The notes: generated by a model not told the origin, from the sequence alone. Numbered from the stretch's first letter, positions 22,301-35,144 are shown. The stretch: 64,000 nt of DNA from Platerodrilus igneus (GCA_036346225.1 JARFIW010001364.1:496001-560000), one strand, 5' to 3'. Made by a program: numbers and translations.

Positions 22301-24033
22301 ATTCGAACTTCATAACTTTAACATTGTTGGTTATTCAAGCTACTCATTGTAATTAGTGATTGCTAATTTATTAAAATATTAATTTATAGTATTTGTCAAT
22401 TTCAATTAGTTAATGTTTAAGGAACATACACATTCAAGTGTTGTAAAGAAAATAAGTCATTTTTTATAATTAAAACAAATTTGATAAGTGTTTTTCGAAA
22501 TAAATGTTTTTTAAAAGAAGCTCCCAAATGCCTAAAACCTAATCTGAAAGCGTCTCATTTAAAGTAATATAAAACTTGTGCACGCGGTACCGCACAGATA
22601 AACCGGGCGCGGTAAACCGCGCAGCAACCGCATAGTGTGAAAGTGCTTCTTACTTTTTATTCCAGATTGAAGGTTTATCTCAGATTACTTTCTTTTCTTT
22701 ACATGTTAAACTATTAGCCCACCTCAATCTCACAATATCTTTTATTAATAAATTTGAAACAGCCTCTTTCTTTCGTTTTTGCGTGGAACGATTGATATAG
22801 CACTAGAAACTGATTTTTGCACCTTGCTTTAGTTTTAAATACGAATAGGTATTCAAAATGTAATAAACTTTGAACTTATTTTACAATAGCAGTGCAAATA
22901 TGCTGATGATGTGCTGCCTAATCATACTCAAGATAAGCTGCGACTGTAATTGGAAATCAACTTCTAAGGTAGTATATATTGTTGTCTATATTACTATATT
23001 ACATTTTATTTAATTATTCAACTGTTTTAGATAAATTTATAGTATACGCAAGCGTACAACACAATTTAGTGGACTGAAAATATACTGAATTGCACAAAAA
23101 GTAGGGGGTGGGCAGTTAAAGGCAGTCACAGAATCCTCCTCCGATCTGGTTTCCATATTTCTCTTGATAAGGAATCAAACGCAACTGAAACAAATAGCGG
23201 TATGAAGCGAGCACAGTTAAATGGATTACAAGAAAAAATTTAAAACTAAAGAAAAGCGAGATCTAGCCATCAACTTATACCCGTTGTGTATATTTTCATT
23301 TTTTTCGCTGTAAGTAAATGAGCACGATTAAAACAAATACCGACACAATTATGCACAAAACGAACACAATTCAATTGACTAAGAAATAGTGGAAAAACCG
23401 AAAGTAAAGGACCGACCTGGCTCAACTGTGTGATGGTAATTTAATTTTACAGTTAATAATAGGCCCATCTTAGTTAAAATAGTGAAATAATAAATTAAAC
23501 GTTTTAAATTATTTATTTATTAGACAACTAATTTCATCATTGTCAAAAACAAAGTTGCCGTTAATAAAATTGTTCAAGATATTAGTCCAGAAGATTCAAA
23601 ATTTAAAGTTAGACAATGGTTTAACTTTTGAAAGGTGCTTAACGTTTAAGCAAAGTAGACGCCCTAAATCAAGAATGACATTTAAGCAAATCACAGAAAA
23701 CAAAGCTAGAAACATCCCTCGGTTCTTAAAGCAAACAATGTATTATATTTGGGATTTCATTAATTGAGGTAAAATCAAACTTCCACATTTTTTGTTATTA
23801 TCTGCGCATTTCCCTTCGTGACGGTATAACATTGATAAAAAATGTGGTTACAAATATCAAATGTTTTAAAGATAAAGTCGAGAAGCACTCACACTCAACG
23901 AACCGTATACACGTACTAGGACATTCCAGCCCGCGTTGTTATTAGAAGTCAACTAGACACTACATATTGTCAGTCTGTAAAAGACTAATAATAAAATAGT
24001 TCAGCCAAAAGCTCATGACTAAACGTAATAATA
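22301..24033. other. Intergenic, no gene recognised
   Basis: Possible transcribed region downstream of the promoter candidate. A 75-codon open frame at 23540-23767 is Lys-rich and not recognised. A GC-rich patch at about 22580-22640 contains AAACCG/GTAAACCGC motifs also seen near 21511 and 21885. Confidence 0.4.
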
Positions 24034-24068
<35 letters not shown>

Positions 24069-24199
24069 CGCGCGCGTGTGTGTGTGTGCGTGCGCGCGTG
24101 TGTGTGCGTGGGTGCGTGAATGCGTGCGTGCGTGCGTGCGTGCTTGCGTGCGTTCGTGCGTGCGTGCGTGCATGCGTGCGTGCGTGTGTGTGTGTGTGT
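24034..24199. repeat. TG/CG alternating purine-pyrimidine tract (Z-DNA-prone)
   Basis: A run of TG, then CG-rich CGCGCGTGCGCGCG, then GTGCGTGC units, with very few interruptions of the alternation over about 165 bp. The open frames on both strands are artefacts of the repeat. Confidence 0.92.
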
Positions 24200-26242
24200 T
24201 GTGGGTATAGATGTGTATCTGTGAGTAGGTTAATTTTCAGAAAAGTGATAATAAAAAAGCCTTAGATGTGTAGAGTAACTGGGATGTATAGCTTTTGATA
24301 AGCTTGGGCACATGCAAAAACCTCTCATATCTACGAAAATTTGCAATATTCCTTGGGCAAAAATAATAGTATGTGCTGTTGGCAAGTAGGTGTGAAAATG
24401 AAAATGAAAATTCTAAATATTTTTTATCAAAAATAGTATATATGTGTTATGGGCATATAGGTGTGCCTGTGTGTGTGTGTGAGACATTTTTAAAAAAAGT
24501 GCTAGGAAAAAGTTCATGTGTGTGTGTGTGTGTGTATTGTATGTAAATATCGCATTCATTCGCATTAGTCCAGTATGATGTGCGAAAGAAAGAGCGCTCC
24601 TTAGCGGGATGCAGGTCGTTAAATGCAAGCGCGAACTTGGATGTTTGATGAGTACACACCGTCACAGGTCGCTTTCCTACTAGATATATATAATTTTATT
24701 CAGATGTATTTTAAGTCTTTTCTAAAAAAGGAATAAATTCAATGCCGATACGTTGATGGATTGTATCTAATTCTTTCGGTCATAGAACATCCTGGCACCG
24801 CTACCGACCAATGATCCAATTCATAAAGCGTTGAAAATTGTTTAAAGGAGTATTTAACTTATAATTGCTGTAAGATAAGATATCGTAAGCTAAAAGATAA
24901 AGAATGAACCACAAATGAAGGCACACGTGCAGGCTATATATTATTAATTTGATAACCATGCTCTAAATTTCAGAATTAATCAATTAATTTGCGTTACTAA
25001 TAGTGTATGATGATAATACACACACATTTCTGAATGTTTGAACAGATTGTTTATTGAATATAGGTTATTTTATATCTGCTAATATTATAATAAAATTTTA
25101 TTATGAATCGGACGAGTTGTTTTAATCTTAATTGCCCATTGATTTCAACTGTCCATTACGATCTTTTTTTTTATTTTAATTGCCCTATACAAATAATTTT
25201 TATACTAAAACGAAAGGAATAAAATTATTTATTGTTCACTAGTGTATTATGAAAATAAAATGTTAAAATGAAAATATAACGCGATTCTAAATGTTTTCAG
25301 CGCAAGCAGGTGTTCTTTGAAATACCTGACGCCAACAAATAAACTATTAACATATTATGGATTTCAAATTGATGTAAATACAGCACTCTCATGAAGTTGT
25401 AGACAAAACTGTTGTAGCTATATTAAGAAAAAACAAGTGCAAAGATTCAGGTAAGTATTTTAAAAATGAATTATTTTGTAAATGGTTTCATTTAATTATT
25501 TTGCTGCATGTCTGACAATTAGAAAATGGATGTAATACATAAAATTAATTCCGTTAGTCAAATTCAAAAGAAACAAATATAAAATTGCAAGAACTTGTCA
25601 TGAATTATCCGTATAAGGTGATACATATTAGAAGTGTACTTTCAAAGAAAAATAACGATGATCATTTTACAATCAGAGATGATCAAGGTATTCCTACCAC
25701 AAAAGATCGTCAAAGTTATTGATGATGTTGAGTTGAATAGACAAGAGGGCTGTGCTTGGCATATTTAAGAGATCTTGAGTTGGTTAGTATTTGAGGTTTA
25801 TTTTAAAAAACAACTAATATTGGAATCGTTAGTTAAAGACAAACCCAACCCAGCCGCAAGTGTGGCTTTCTGCTACATGAAACAATTAAAGGCGTCAGCA
25901 TCAGCAGCTACAGATGGGCAATCTTAAGCGTGACATAAGAACGAGCTCAACTTCCCCTAACCCCCAGAACGCAACTAACTGGAAATCACTTTTTATATTC
26001 ATATTGTTACTTACCTGGGGCTATTTTACGCATATGTATGTGTTTATAAATTATAAAATAATGTTTTGAGAGAGCTTTTTTCTTTTTCACTCAGGTTTAT
26101 CATCTTGACAATTTTAGTGCAATATGCATTGTGACCATTTCAAATGGATCTGCACTTTGCCAAAGTTCTAGATTACTAGAACAGGTGAAATGGCTTGCGT
26201 GCTCTAATGAGCTAAAGAGCCAAACTACAGCTCCAACCAAAG
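24200..26242. other. Intergenic, two short TG tracts only
   Basis: (TG)n at about 24468-24481 and 24517-24536. The rest shows no gene or element boundary. Confidence 0.5.
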
Positions 26243-28037
26243 TAGTAGGGTCATTAGTGAGGAACCAAGTCTGGTTTCTATAAGTCAAGACATTTCCCCG
26301 AAAGAGGGCAGAGGCTCTTTCGGTACTTATATTGGCAGAGACCATAGAAGTCGGATGGCAGTCTAACACTCACTACCGCGATTTGGAAGGCAACGGGAAA
26401 CCACCAGATTACCTCCCAAGTACACAGCGTACTTAAATTGTAATAAGCATGATGGCATTCCTTGTGGTAAAAAACTCCGGAGTTAAAATACTTCTTCATT
26501 CGAATCTTCGGGAGGGGACAACTTTGGAGGATGTGTTCGGAAAGTTCAGAATAAGGGTCGGGAACATCTTGCGAGTCGGAACGTGGAATGATAGAAGTAT
26601 GAAGCAAGTAGGTAAGTAAGAGAACCTGAAAATTGAAATGAATAGGTTAGCACTAAACATAGTAGGGATCAGCAAAGTTCGGTGGCTAGTGGCGGGGAAT
26701 TTTTGGAATGGAGACACAGGGTAATTCATATAGGGGCAGAGAAAGAAAATTCGGGTGTTGGGATAGTTATGCGAGCAAGATAGGACAACGTGTAAAAAAC
26801 TACTTACAAAATACAAAATAGTACTCATGGTTAGATTACAACCTAACCCGGTAAATACAGTACTAATACATGCCCACCTCCAGCTACAGGGAGGAAGAGG
26901 TAGAGGCGATCAACAAAGATATCGAAGACCTATTAAGATACGTAAAAGGACATGAAAATTTAATAATTACGAGGGATTTTAATGCACTGGTAGGTGAGGG
27001 TAGGGAAGGAGCGGTAGTAGGATTATTTGGTTTAGGCACAAGGGACGACAAGGAAAATAGGCTGTTGGAATTTTGCGACAAGAGCAATTTAATTATCACA
27101 AACACATTATCTCAACACCATGCTAGAAGACGATATACGTGGAAAATGCAGGAGATATAGGGAGATATCAACTAGATTACATTTTTGTTAGTCAGTTTAG
27201 AAATCAAGTAAAATACTGTAGAAGCTACCCAGGAGCAGATATAGATACTGAACACAACATCGTAATTATGAAGGCCGCACTTAAATTTAAATATTTGAAA
27301 AAACGAAACGGAGAAAGCAACTTTGACTTTGAGAAACTAAAAGATAAAGATATTCAAGAAAGGTTCGGAAAAAAGTCAAATGAATTACTGTAAGATATCG
27401 GGAAAATTTCTGATACTAAGGAAGTAGAAACAGAATGGAATAGCATTAAATCCAGCCTAGACATGGCGGCCAGAGGTATACTGGGGTATACACAAAGAGA
27501 AAATAGGAAACCATGGATAACAAAGGGTATCCTGAATTTAAAAGAAGAAAGACGGAAATACAAAAATAAATCAGACGAACCAGGAAAACATAGATACAAA
27601 GCTATAAAATCGAACATTAATCCCAAATGCAAGAAAGCTAAAGAACAATGGATTGATGAAAAGTGCAAAGAAGTACAAACTAAGATGGAAACAGGAAAGA
27701 CAGATGAGGCATACCAATTAAATAGAATCAATTTTAGGGATATAAAACCGTATAGCAAAAATTTAAAGGACGCGGGAGGAAACGTCATTATAGAAAATGT
27801 AGAGAAAGTGGATAGATGGCAAGAATATATAGAGAATATATGCAGGAAAGGAACAAACAGCATTAGAACAGGAATCAGACATTGAAAAGGATGACTTGGG
27901 ATATCCTAAACTTAGAGATGAGTTTAAATTGGCATTAAAAGGTCTGAAAAATGGTAATGCGCCAGGTACTGATAAGGTGCAAGCAGAAACTAAGCCGCTG
28001 GAAAAGCAGTAACTGATCGTCTCTTCTAACTTGAAAG

Positions 28038-28038
<1 letters not shown>
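26243..28038 (+). mobile_element. RTE-clade LINE copy 1, 5' part
   Basis: Collinear with the second copy from about 43120, including the non-coding 5' leader (TCATTAGTGAGGAACCA versus CTATCAGTGAGAAACCA). It carries the endonuclease and linker, then stops at CTTGAAAGCT against a TA tract. The reading continues at 37408, so 28039-37407 is inserted DNA. Confidence 0.85.
26555..28038 (+). pseudogene. RTE LINE endonuclease and N-terminal RT linker, broken
   Basis: This is an apurinic-type endonuclease of the RTE/BovB kind. Landmarks in order are ILRVGTWN (about 26560), GISKVRW (about 26668, where the usual catalytic Glu is Lys), ITRDFNALVG (about 26963), RRRYTW (about 27127), LDYIFVS (about 27172) and DTEHNIVIM (about 27244, the usual Asp-His pair altered to Glu-His). 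The linker 27463-27885 is open and Lys-rich, and a following block reads KGLKNGNAPGTDKVQAE, the start of the reverse transcriptase. Several frameshifts and stops lie between the blocks. The enzyme would nick DNA so that the RT could prime on the nick. Confidence 0.88.

Positions 28039-28082
<44 letters not shown>
28039..28082. repeat. (TA)n left of mariner 1
   Basis: About 22 TA units; the mariner end CAGGGTGG follows directly. Confidence 0.93.
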
Positions 28083-28085
<3 letters not shown>

Positions 28086-29928
28086 GGTGGTTCGGTTTTC
28101 ATTAGCTAGCGTATATCTTCTGAAATATGCAAGATATAGAAAAATTTGATAGGAAAAAGTTGTTTTAATATATTTTCTCTACAAATATAAGGCATTAAGT
28201 ATTTTTCATGGCCTACTATATTTGAGCAATAATATGTCACTTTGGTTTTTTAAATAGAACACCCTGTATATTTTTTTGAAAAAATACTCTACTTGAAATT
28301 GTCTTTACGGCAATATACCACAACCAATGAGTTCTTGTCAGAATACACTAAATAACTCAAACAATAGAATTCCAATAGGAAACTGTGATTATTGTTTATT
28401 TACTGTATAAATTAATAAATTGAAATTTTTTTATACATACATCTAAAAATAATAGCTAACAAGAAAACTAATTATCTTAGTAAATGTTCAAATTGTTCGC
28501 CATTACATTCTAAACATTTATTAACTAGAATAATTAAATTTTTTCTAGCATCTTGCAGCATGACCGGGGTAATTAGCAAGCAAGCTGCTCTTATTTTTGC
28601 GATTAACTCTTCAAGATTTTGAAAAGGGGTAGAATTAGAATTACACTCGATCTTTTAAAAACCCCCAAACAAAGAAATCAAGAACTGACAAATCAGGTGA
28701 TCAGGAAGGCCGCAAAGTCGGTCCTCTATTACAGATCCAGTTCTGACCAAACTCATTATTTAAATAATTTGTAAAATTGATTCCATTATGTTGTGCAGCG
28801 CTCTCGTGTTGAAACCATAAGTTTCGCCTGATAACTCTGAAAATATCATCTAAGAAGTCTTGAAACAAAGTTTGCAAAATATCTATTTTGGGTTAAACTA
28901 TACTATTAAAGAAATATGGACCCGGTATGCAGTCACCTACTATACCTATCCACACATTCACTGAAAATCGCACTTCTGAACGAGTTTCAACAAATTGCAA
29001 AAGATTTCTATCATTCCAATAATGTGTATTTTTTCTGTTAAAAATACCATTTGTATGAAAGTTAGATTCATCAGTCCAAATTATACTGTCCAAAAATTCT
29101 CTTCCTATAGATTCAATATCCATATACAAAAACCAACTCAGCTGTTGGCATAATTGGGATGTAATGTTTGAACCAAATGCATCTTAAATGCTTTCATTGA
29201 ATGACGCCTCAAAACATTAAAAATCTGTCGAAACGTTTAGTTCAGCTGCAGCTTGTCTCGAGAAACTTTAGGATAAGGTCTAAAGTAGGCCAAAATAATC
29301 AATATATGTTGTACTTGATTTCTGGTGATAGTTGAAAAGCTACCATTGGACCTTAAAGAATTTTCTAAATTCTTAAATGTATTTATATTTGGTTGTCTAC
29401 GGTCAGGATATAACTTTCGATATAAAACTGCAGCTTGACGTTTATTGTTGTTTGACCTATGAAGACAGCATAACATATCAACTTTTTCATTGTTTGAATA
29501 ATTCATTTCCATTATTTTGCGCGAAACAACTATTAAGAACACAGCAATACTTTTACTTATTTATGTGACAAATAATTGTGAATAAACAACTGAAATACTG
29601 CAATGGCATTTGTTAACAGAAATAATCAGATTGAAATTCTATTATTTACGTTATTTAGCGCACTTTGAATAGAAATCACTGATTGTGGCATATTGCTGTA
29701 AAGACAATTTCAAGTAGAGTATTTTTTCAAAAAAATATATAGGGTGTTCTATTTAAAAAACCAAAGTGACATATTATTGCTCAAATATAGTAGGTCATGA
29801 AAAATACTTAATGCCTATATTTGTAGAGAAAATATATTCAAAAAACCTTTTTCCCATGAAATTTTTCTATATCTTGCATAGTTCAGAAGATATACGCTGG
29901 CTAATGAAAACCGGACCACCCTGTATAT

Positions 29929-29933
<5 letters not shown>
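28083..29933 (-). mobile_element. Tc1/mariner element 1 (long terminal inverted repeats)
   Basis: Bounded by CAGGGTGGTTCGGTTTTCAT on the left and its complement ATGAAAACCGGACCACCCTG on the right, with TA on both outer sides as expected for this superfamily. The inverted repeats run to about 28335 and from about 29675, some 250 bp each, and include an inner AACACCCTGTATA-like block. The element sits inside a (TA)n tract. Confidence 0.9.
28640..29542 (-). pseudogene. Tc1/mariner transposase with DUF4817-type N-terminus, broken
   Basis: The N-terminal block 29542-29237 reads NNEKVDMLCCLHRSN and then YRKLYPDRRQPNINTFKNLE, the pattern of the DUF4817 DNA-binding domain common in insect mariner-like transposases. 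The second block 29129-28893 contains IIWTDESNFHTNGIFNRKN (first catalytic Asp), then RFSVNVWIGIVGD and PGPYFF. To its left, in other frames, are a degraded QQDGAPAH-like stretch near 28790 and SPDLSVLDFFVWG near 28660 with the third acidic residue. Frameshifts and stops between the blocks make it inactive. A functional enzyme would cut and paste the element at TA sites by binding its inverted repeats. Confidence 0.85.

Positions 29934-29970
<37 letters not shown>
29934..29970. repeat. (TA)n right of mariner 1
   Basis: TA-rich run, with one G at 29940, between the mariner end and the LTR that follows. Confidence 0.9.
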
Positions 29971-29972
<2 letters not shown>

Positions 29973-31820
29973 TGTAGCCTTTTAAATTCGATTTAGTTTA
30001 ACGAGAATTTCCGATAATTAAAGATGGAGCCCACGGCAAATTAAGATGGAAGGTGGCTCTATGTTGAGGAAATCTCAAAGGCAAAGCGGCTAGTCGAACT
30101 TATATGCTCTGGGTAGAGAATGAGCTGTGGGTCGGGGTGTAATTGCTACCACTAATAATAAAAATAAGGCGCCACCGTATTTTTTTATACTGAGAAGACC
30201 TGATACAAGTCCCTTGTACAAGGCTAATGCGGAAACCTTTCTCCTATAACCGCTATATAATTTCAAAGACCACCTAATCTTTAAAGTGTCTTACCTTATG
30301 GCTCGACCTTGACCTTAGCAATCCTGCACTGCACCTGTGAACAGATTAAACAAAGAAAAGCGCTGTTTGTGCATTCAAACTCAAAAATAATTAAATACAA
30401 TCCGAATCGACTTTCATTCCTCTTAAATAAAAATAGTCCTTAGTCCGAAAATAAGAATCTATTCAATTGGTATTCAATAATGTAATTTTCTACAAAAAAT
30501 ATGTCTTCCTTTATAAGTTAATTTAAATTAGGAAGAGTTAATTACAATGGTACTGAATATATCCGTACCAATTACTATGTAATGAGGTTTATGTAACAAA
30601 TTGACAAAGCATAAAATTGCTTATTTATAGAAAGAGTTAATTATGGTAAATTTACCTTAATTTCACAGTAGATAATTACAGATAATTTGTTCATAAAATA
30701 TCAAATGTAGAGATTTAATTTCTAAAAATTAAAGTTGTAAGAATTTACTTTATTTAATTAGTAGTGACATCTTCTGATGTTTCATTGAGTTAATAAAAGA
30801 ATTATGTAGGAACAAATTACAGATTCATATCGTATAACAACGAAAAATATAATTGAGGTCTGTCCTTGACCTGTTCAAAGTTAACACAAGTCGGTTAAAA
30901 TAAAATTTATCTCGTTACTACGTCGACAGTTCAAACAATATACGAATATAATTTTTTGTACATACCAGAACTCCATATTGCACCAAAATACTTGCTTGAA
31001 AGCTGACATATGTATTGACAACGGAAAATTCCATTCCAAACAAACAGCTGCGCTGCATACTGAAAAACACGTCACTTGGCTTCCATTATCTGATTTTCAA
31101 TTTACAGATGTTCCAGGCGTAATTCACACCACAAGAAAACTAATGTTGTTTGTAATTAACTTGGATAAATTTATCTATGTGATTCCATATTATACAAGGA
31201 TAGAATTGTTTTCCATCAATTTCGCATGAATACCATTCAGAAAAGTGCTTATTTATAATTTACGTTGCAATATATTTTAAAAATAAATTATTCCCAAAGT
31301 TACACTGAAAATTTCAATTAATATTATAATAGAAACAAATTCACTTACTGTTCCTAATGGTTTTTTAACAAAAACTTCATCGTTCTTCACGACTGGTTTC
31401 AACAAACAAATGGACCATCCAAAACAATTTATGAAGATAGCTTCCACGAGCAATCTTCCACCGTGAATGCTCCCAACAACAAAAATCAATCACGGACATC
31501 GCTCCTAAGAACAATTATCGACCTGCTTGAACCCCAGCTGTGTTAGAAGTGCCGGCCGGGCTTGTTGCTACCCAGTAACAATTTAGCTTGCAGTTATTGA
31601 GTAGAGGGGGCTTTAAGAAGGATACTACACAAAAGCTTTTATATTGTCACCGTAGAATTTAACTTTTAACATGAACTAAATACTAGTTCTTTATTGGACA
31701 ATAGATGTTATTAAATTAAGTGGATTGGATAACATTATAATGTATTATATTATTTAATATTTAATAAAAGGATTGATTATACAGATATATATATATTAGG
31801 TAGAAAATAAAATTGCTACA
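29973..31820 (-). repeat. 3' LTR of Ty3/gypsy element (left copy)
   Basis: 1848 bp, starting TGTAGCC and ending TTGCTACA, so the ends form the inverted hexamer TGTAGC/GCTACA. It matches 35562-37407 with about nine substitutions and four short indels by eye. It is the 3' LTR because the coding remains and primer site run on the minus strand. Confidence 0.93.
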
Positions 31821-31832
31821 CTGCCTCTTTCT
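31821..31832 (-). other. Polypurine tract
   Basis: Minus-strand AGAAAGAGGCAG lies directly next to the 3' LTR, the place and composition expected for the plus-strand primer. Confidence 0.7.
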
Positions 31833-32396
31833 AAGAGAAAAAATTCTGGAATAAATACGAAGAATTTTTTTTTGAATGTATTGTTACATATTCACAACTT
31901 ATTATTATTAATTTTACAAAATAAAACAAAATTACCACTTAAGGTACAACATAACTGAAAATGAGTGACGAGTAACTACGCGTACTATACGCCACAAGGG
32001 GACAAATTCGGGAAGTCTTAATCGGTAGGGTGTCATTATCGTTTAATCATATTCGGGGTTATTATATCACTCATTTATACTCGAAACTTAAACAACAAAA
32101 TATATAATACTGCCGTATTATAATTCTTTAATAAAAATATCAAATTATCATGACAAACATATTTTTACTATATTAACCGTAATTTACATATTTACAAAAG
32201 AAGAAAAGGACTCTCACTACTTTTGAGATCCACGACAAACATAACTTCAAAACAGCAAACATGTCTTGAAATCACTAACGTTCAACAATCTACCGCATGT
32301 ATATGCAACCAAAATGTAGAAACATCTCTTTCCCAGAAGAGACAAGTAAAACGCCACCACGTCTTACTCCTCAAAAATCGCACTCACGCATGAATG

Positions 32397-32560
32397 AACA
32401 AAATAGAACATTGCTATCTCACGCAATATTCATAATAAAACATAGAACATTGCTATTTCACGCAATATTCATACTAAACATAGAACATTGCTACCTTACA
32501 CAATATTCATACTAAACATAGAACATTGTCAGCTTACACAATATTCAAACTAAACATAAC
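32397..32560. repeat. Tandem repeat, about 39 bp, four copies
   Basis: Unit CATAGAACATTGCTATTTCA followed by CGCAATATTCATACTAAA, with small changes from copy to copy. It lies downstream of the integrase in the element. Confidence 0.85.
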
Positions 32561-32626
32561 TATCATAGTTACTAACAATATTGACCTCCAACCAATATTT
32601 AATATGGACTCAAACTACTTGATTCC

Positions 32627-32790
32627 CGTTCTAATTATCAAATACTTTAATCACAAATCAAAAAAATAATAACCAAATATACTCAATTTTAATTATCAAA
32701 CACTTTAATTTTAAATCCGAAAGAAAATAATGACCAACTATATACAACTTTATTTATCAAACACTTTAATCATAAAGATACCTAAACATT
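32627..32790. repeat. Diverged tandem repeat, about 55-60 bp, three copies
   Basis: Each unit contains AATTATCAAACACTTTAAT (or a close variant) followed by AAATC(A/C)(G/A)AAAAAATAA and ACCAA.TATA. Confidence 0.7.
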
Positions 32791-33071
32791 CCTTTATAAC
32801 CTTGAACTAAAGAATCATACGACAAATGAAATCATTTGACAAACGGAAACATGTAACTTTTATCTTGACTCAAATGAATAACTTGCAACTAACAATATCA
32901 GCACAGTCTAGTATCAACCTTACTGCACTACAAAAATTCTTTTTATACCTATTATCCAACAGCTAAACATTTTAGACTACCAAACAGTATTCCAATACAA
33001 TATTTAAATCCTTAACTAAAAGATAAGACAGAAATAATTCCTACTATCAACCATTAAATATATCAACAACA

Positions 33072-34318
33072 CTAATTAATGTTCAGAAACGTTCTCTTTT
33101 CAATATCACCACTGAACTCTGAATAAGGTTTTAAGTCCTTAACATGCCATCTGCCTGCCCTTGAACCATTTTCATTAATCAATTCATAAATTAAATTCGA
33201 AACCTTCTTTTTAACAATGCTCAAAACATATTTTGGCGCTAGTTTAGCTGTAAACTTATCACTTGCTTTCGAAAGAACTTTATTTGACCTCCAAACCTTG
33301 TCACCTACTTCGAAAGAAATGTTACGTCTCCTTAAATTATATGAATTACTAGACTGCATGTAAGCTAAATGTAACCTTTTCTGTACGTCTATAAAAATAT
33401 CAAATAGTCCTTGATGATCTGATACATACGAAGGTCTATCACTAGAAATAAAATCAATATCAACTGAGGGTTCCACATCAAGACCATAAAATCTTCCAGA
33501 CACAGGAACATGTCTACCAAAAACTAAGAAATTTGGCGAATAACCAGTGGCATGATGTTTTGCAGAATTAATCGCATACTGAATTTGGAGTAACTCTATG
33601 TCCCAAGTATCATGTTCTTTAATATACGAACGTATAGCTGTTCCTACCGTTCTATTTATCCTCTCTACAAAATTACATTGGGGAGAGTAAACTGCATTAA
33701 ACCAAATTTTTTGAACGTCATATTTTTTACATACTGCCTTGAAATTTCTACCACTAAATTGTGAGCCATTATCACAAATAATAAATTTGGGAACACCATA
33801 AACTAAGAAAACTTTTTCCTCCAATACACGTTCTATTATATGCGCTTTTGCACTACGTAACGGAAACAATAACGTAAATTTTGAGAACCAATCACCAATA
33901 ACTAATAACCATTTGTGTCCAACCTTGGACCGTGGAAATGGGCCCATGAGGTCTATAGCGATAATCTGAAAGGGAACTTCACTTCTTTTCCTTTCCCATT
34001 AAACCAAGGGTCCTCTATTCGATGCCTTCTGTGCACCACACGTTAAACAATTTTACAAAATTTCAACACATCAATACGCATTTTTGGCCAATAGAAATTC
34101 TCTTGTATGCGTGCCAATGTTTTAAAAAAACCAAAATGTACGGCCACTGAAGGGTCATGATTTATCCGAATAACCTCTTCCTTCTGTGATCTAGGGACTA
34201 AATATTTCCATTCCCTTACATTCGACGAGAGTGGTAAATTTGATGAAAGAAATTTAAATACATAATTATCTTCTACCTTCCATTGTGGGTAATCATCAGG
34301 TGAAGCTAAAATTTTTTT
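33072..34318 (-). pseudogene. Ty3/gypsy integrase and upstream linker, broken
   Basis: From 34318 the minus strand reads KKILASPDDYPQWKVEDNY and VPRSQKEEVIRINHDPSVAVHFG, the linker after RNase H and the His residues of the integrase zinc finger. A stop at 34045-34043 (after KFCKIV) removes the second Cys region, and a frameshift near 33970 separates this part from the open block 33947-33072. That block holds the catalytic core: VIGDWFSKF (first Asp), IICDNGSQFSG (second Asp) and NFVERINRT (Glu, 35-residue-type spacing), then AKLAPKYVLSIVKKK and WHVKDLKPY of the C-terminal domain. The enzyme inserts the cDNA into the genome. The core is intact, but the protein as a whole cannot be made. Confidence 0.92.
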
Positions 34319-34559
34319 CGAAGAGACACATACCAGGGATCCACATTATCTAACTTGATCTCAACTAAATTATCAACATGATTTCAAACATTAAACCAAT
34401 GAACTTCAAACAATAAGAACACCTTCTCTTTTAAATTCGCAGACAATGACAATTTTAAACATAATAAACTTATAATTTAGATTACTCTCAACCTTCCATC
34501 TAGGATAACAATAAATCAATGTTCTAGTACACTCTTACACTACTCATAATCAAACTGTC

Positions 34560-34830
34560 AAGATAGACAAAAGTACTTCACAACGCATAAACTTGCTAGG
34601 GTGACAAACTCCTCTGTGAGTCTCACCTAGACTTATAAACAAAAAATTATAACCTCATCACCAATCTCAAAAATAGTGATGCCAAAATTGCTAGAGTGAC
34701 AACTTACCTCGAGTCTCGTTTAGACTAATGTAATGCTGAGCGACCGACTTTTCCTAAGTCTCGTCTAGACTGACATACTGCTAATCCGACCAACCACGAC
34801 GACAAGTTTCACTTAGACTTACAACCAATT
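34560..34830 (-). repeat. About 46-bp tandem array carrying AGTCT-N5-AGACT palindromes
   Basis: AGTCTCACCTAGACT (34619), AGTCTCGTTTAGACT (34712), AGTCTCGTCTAGACT (34757) and AGTTTCACTTAGACT (34805) lie 93, 45 and 48 bp apart. A decayed unit near 34665 fills the double gap. Each is an inverted repeat of 5 bp arms. GCTAG(A/G)GTGACAA recurs before the first two. Confidence 0.8.
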
Positions 34831-35144
34831 AACATACTGCGTTGCAATGCGGATATAAATAAATCAAAATTGCTATCAAAATAAATTATATCAAAACAAA
34901 ACGTGCCTATGCACAAGAGCAATCTTGAAACGGTTTACCGACAGTAAAAACCAGTGTACCAAATTATAAACATCTATCATCTCTACTATAAAAATTTATC
35001 AAACAACTATTGTAGCTAATACAAATGGAAGAAAACCTAAATACAAATCACTATTATCAACTACACTGTGAATTATTATTCACTGAAATACTACAAGCTG
35101 CGACTAAAAGAACAATAATATTCCTATCGAACAATTTTACCATA

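Noticed and set aside
23540..23767. 75-codon Lys-rich open frame downstream of the promoter candidate
   Set aside because: More than 1.2 kb from the promoter, low complexity, no motif.
24038..24265. Open frames over the TG/CG tract on both strands
   Set aside because: Cys/Val/Arg and His/Thr/Ala repetition is produced by the dinucleotide repeat.
30978..31229. 83-codon open frame in the LTR, also at 36567-36818
   Set aside because: It lies antisense inside the long LTRs; duplicated because the LTRs are, without a coding signature.
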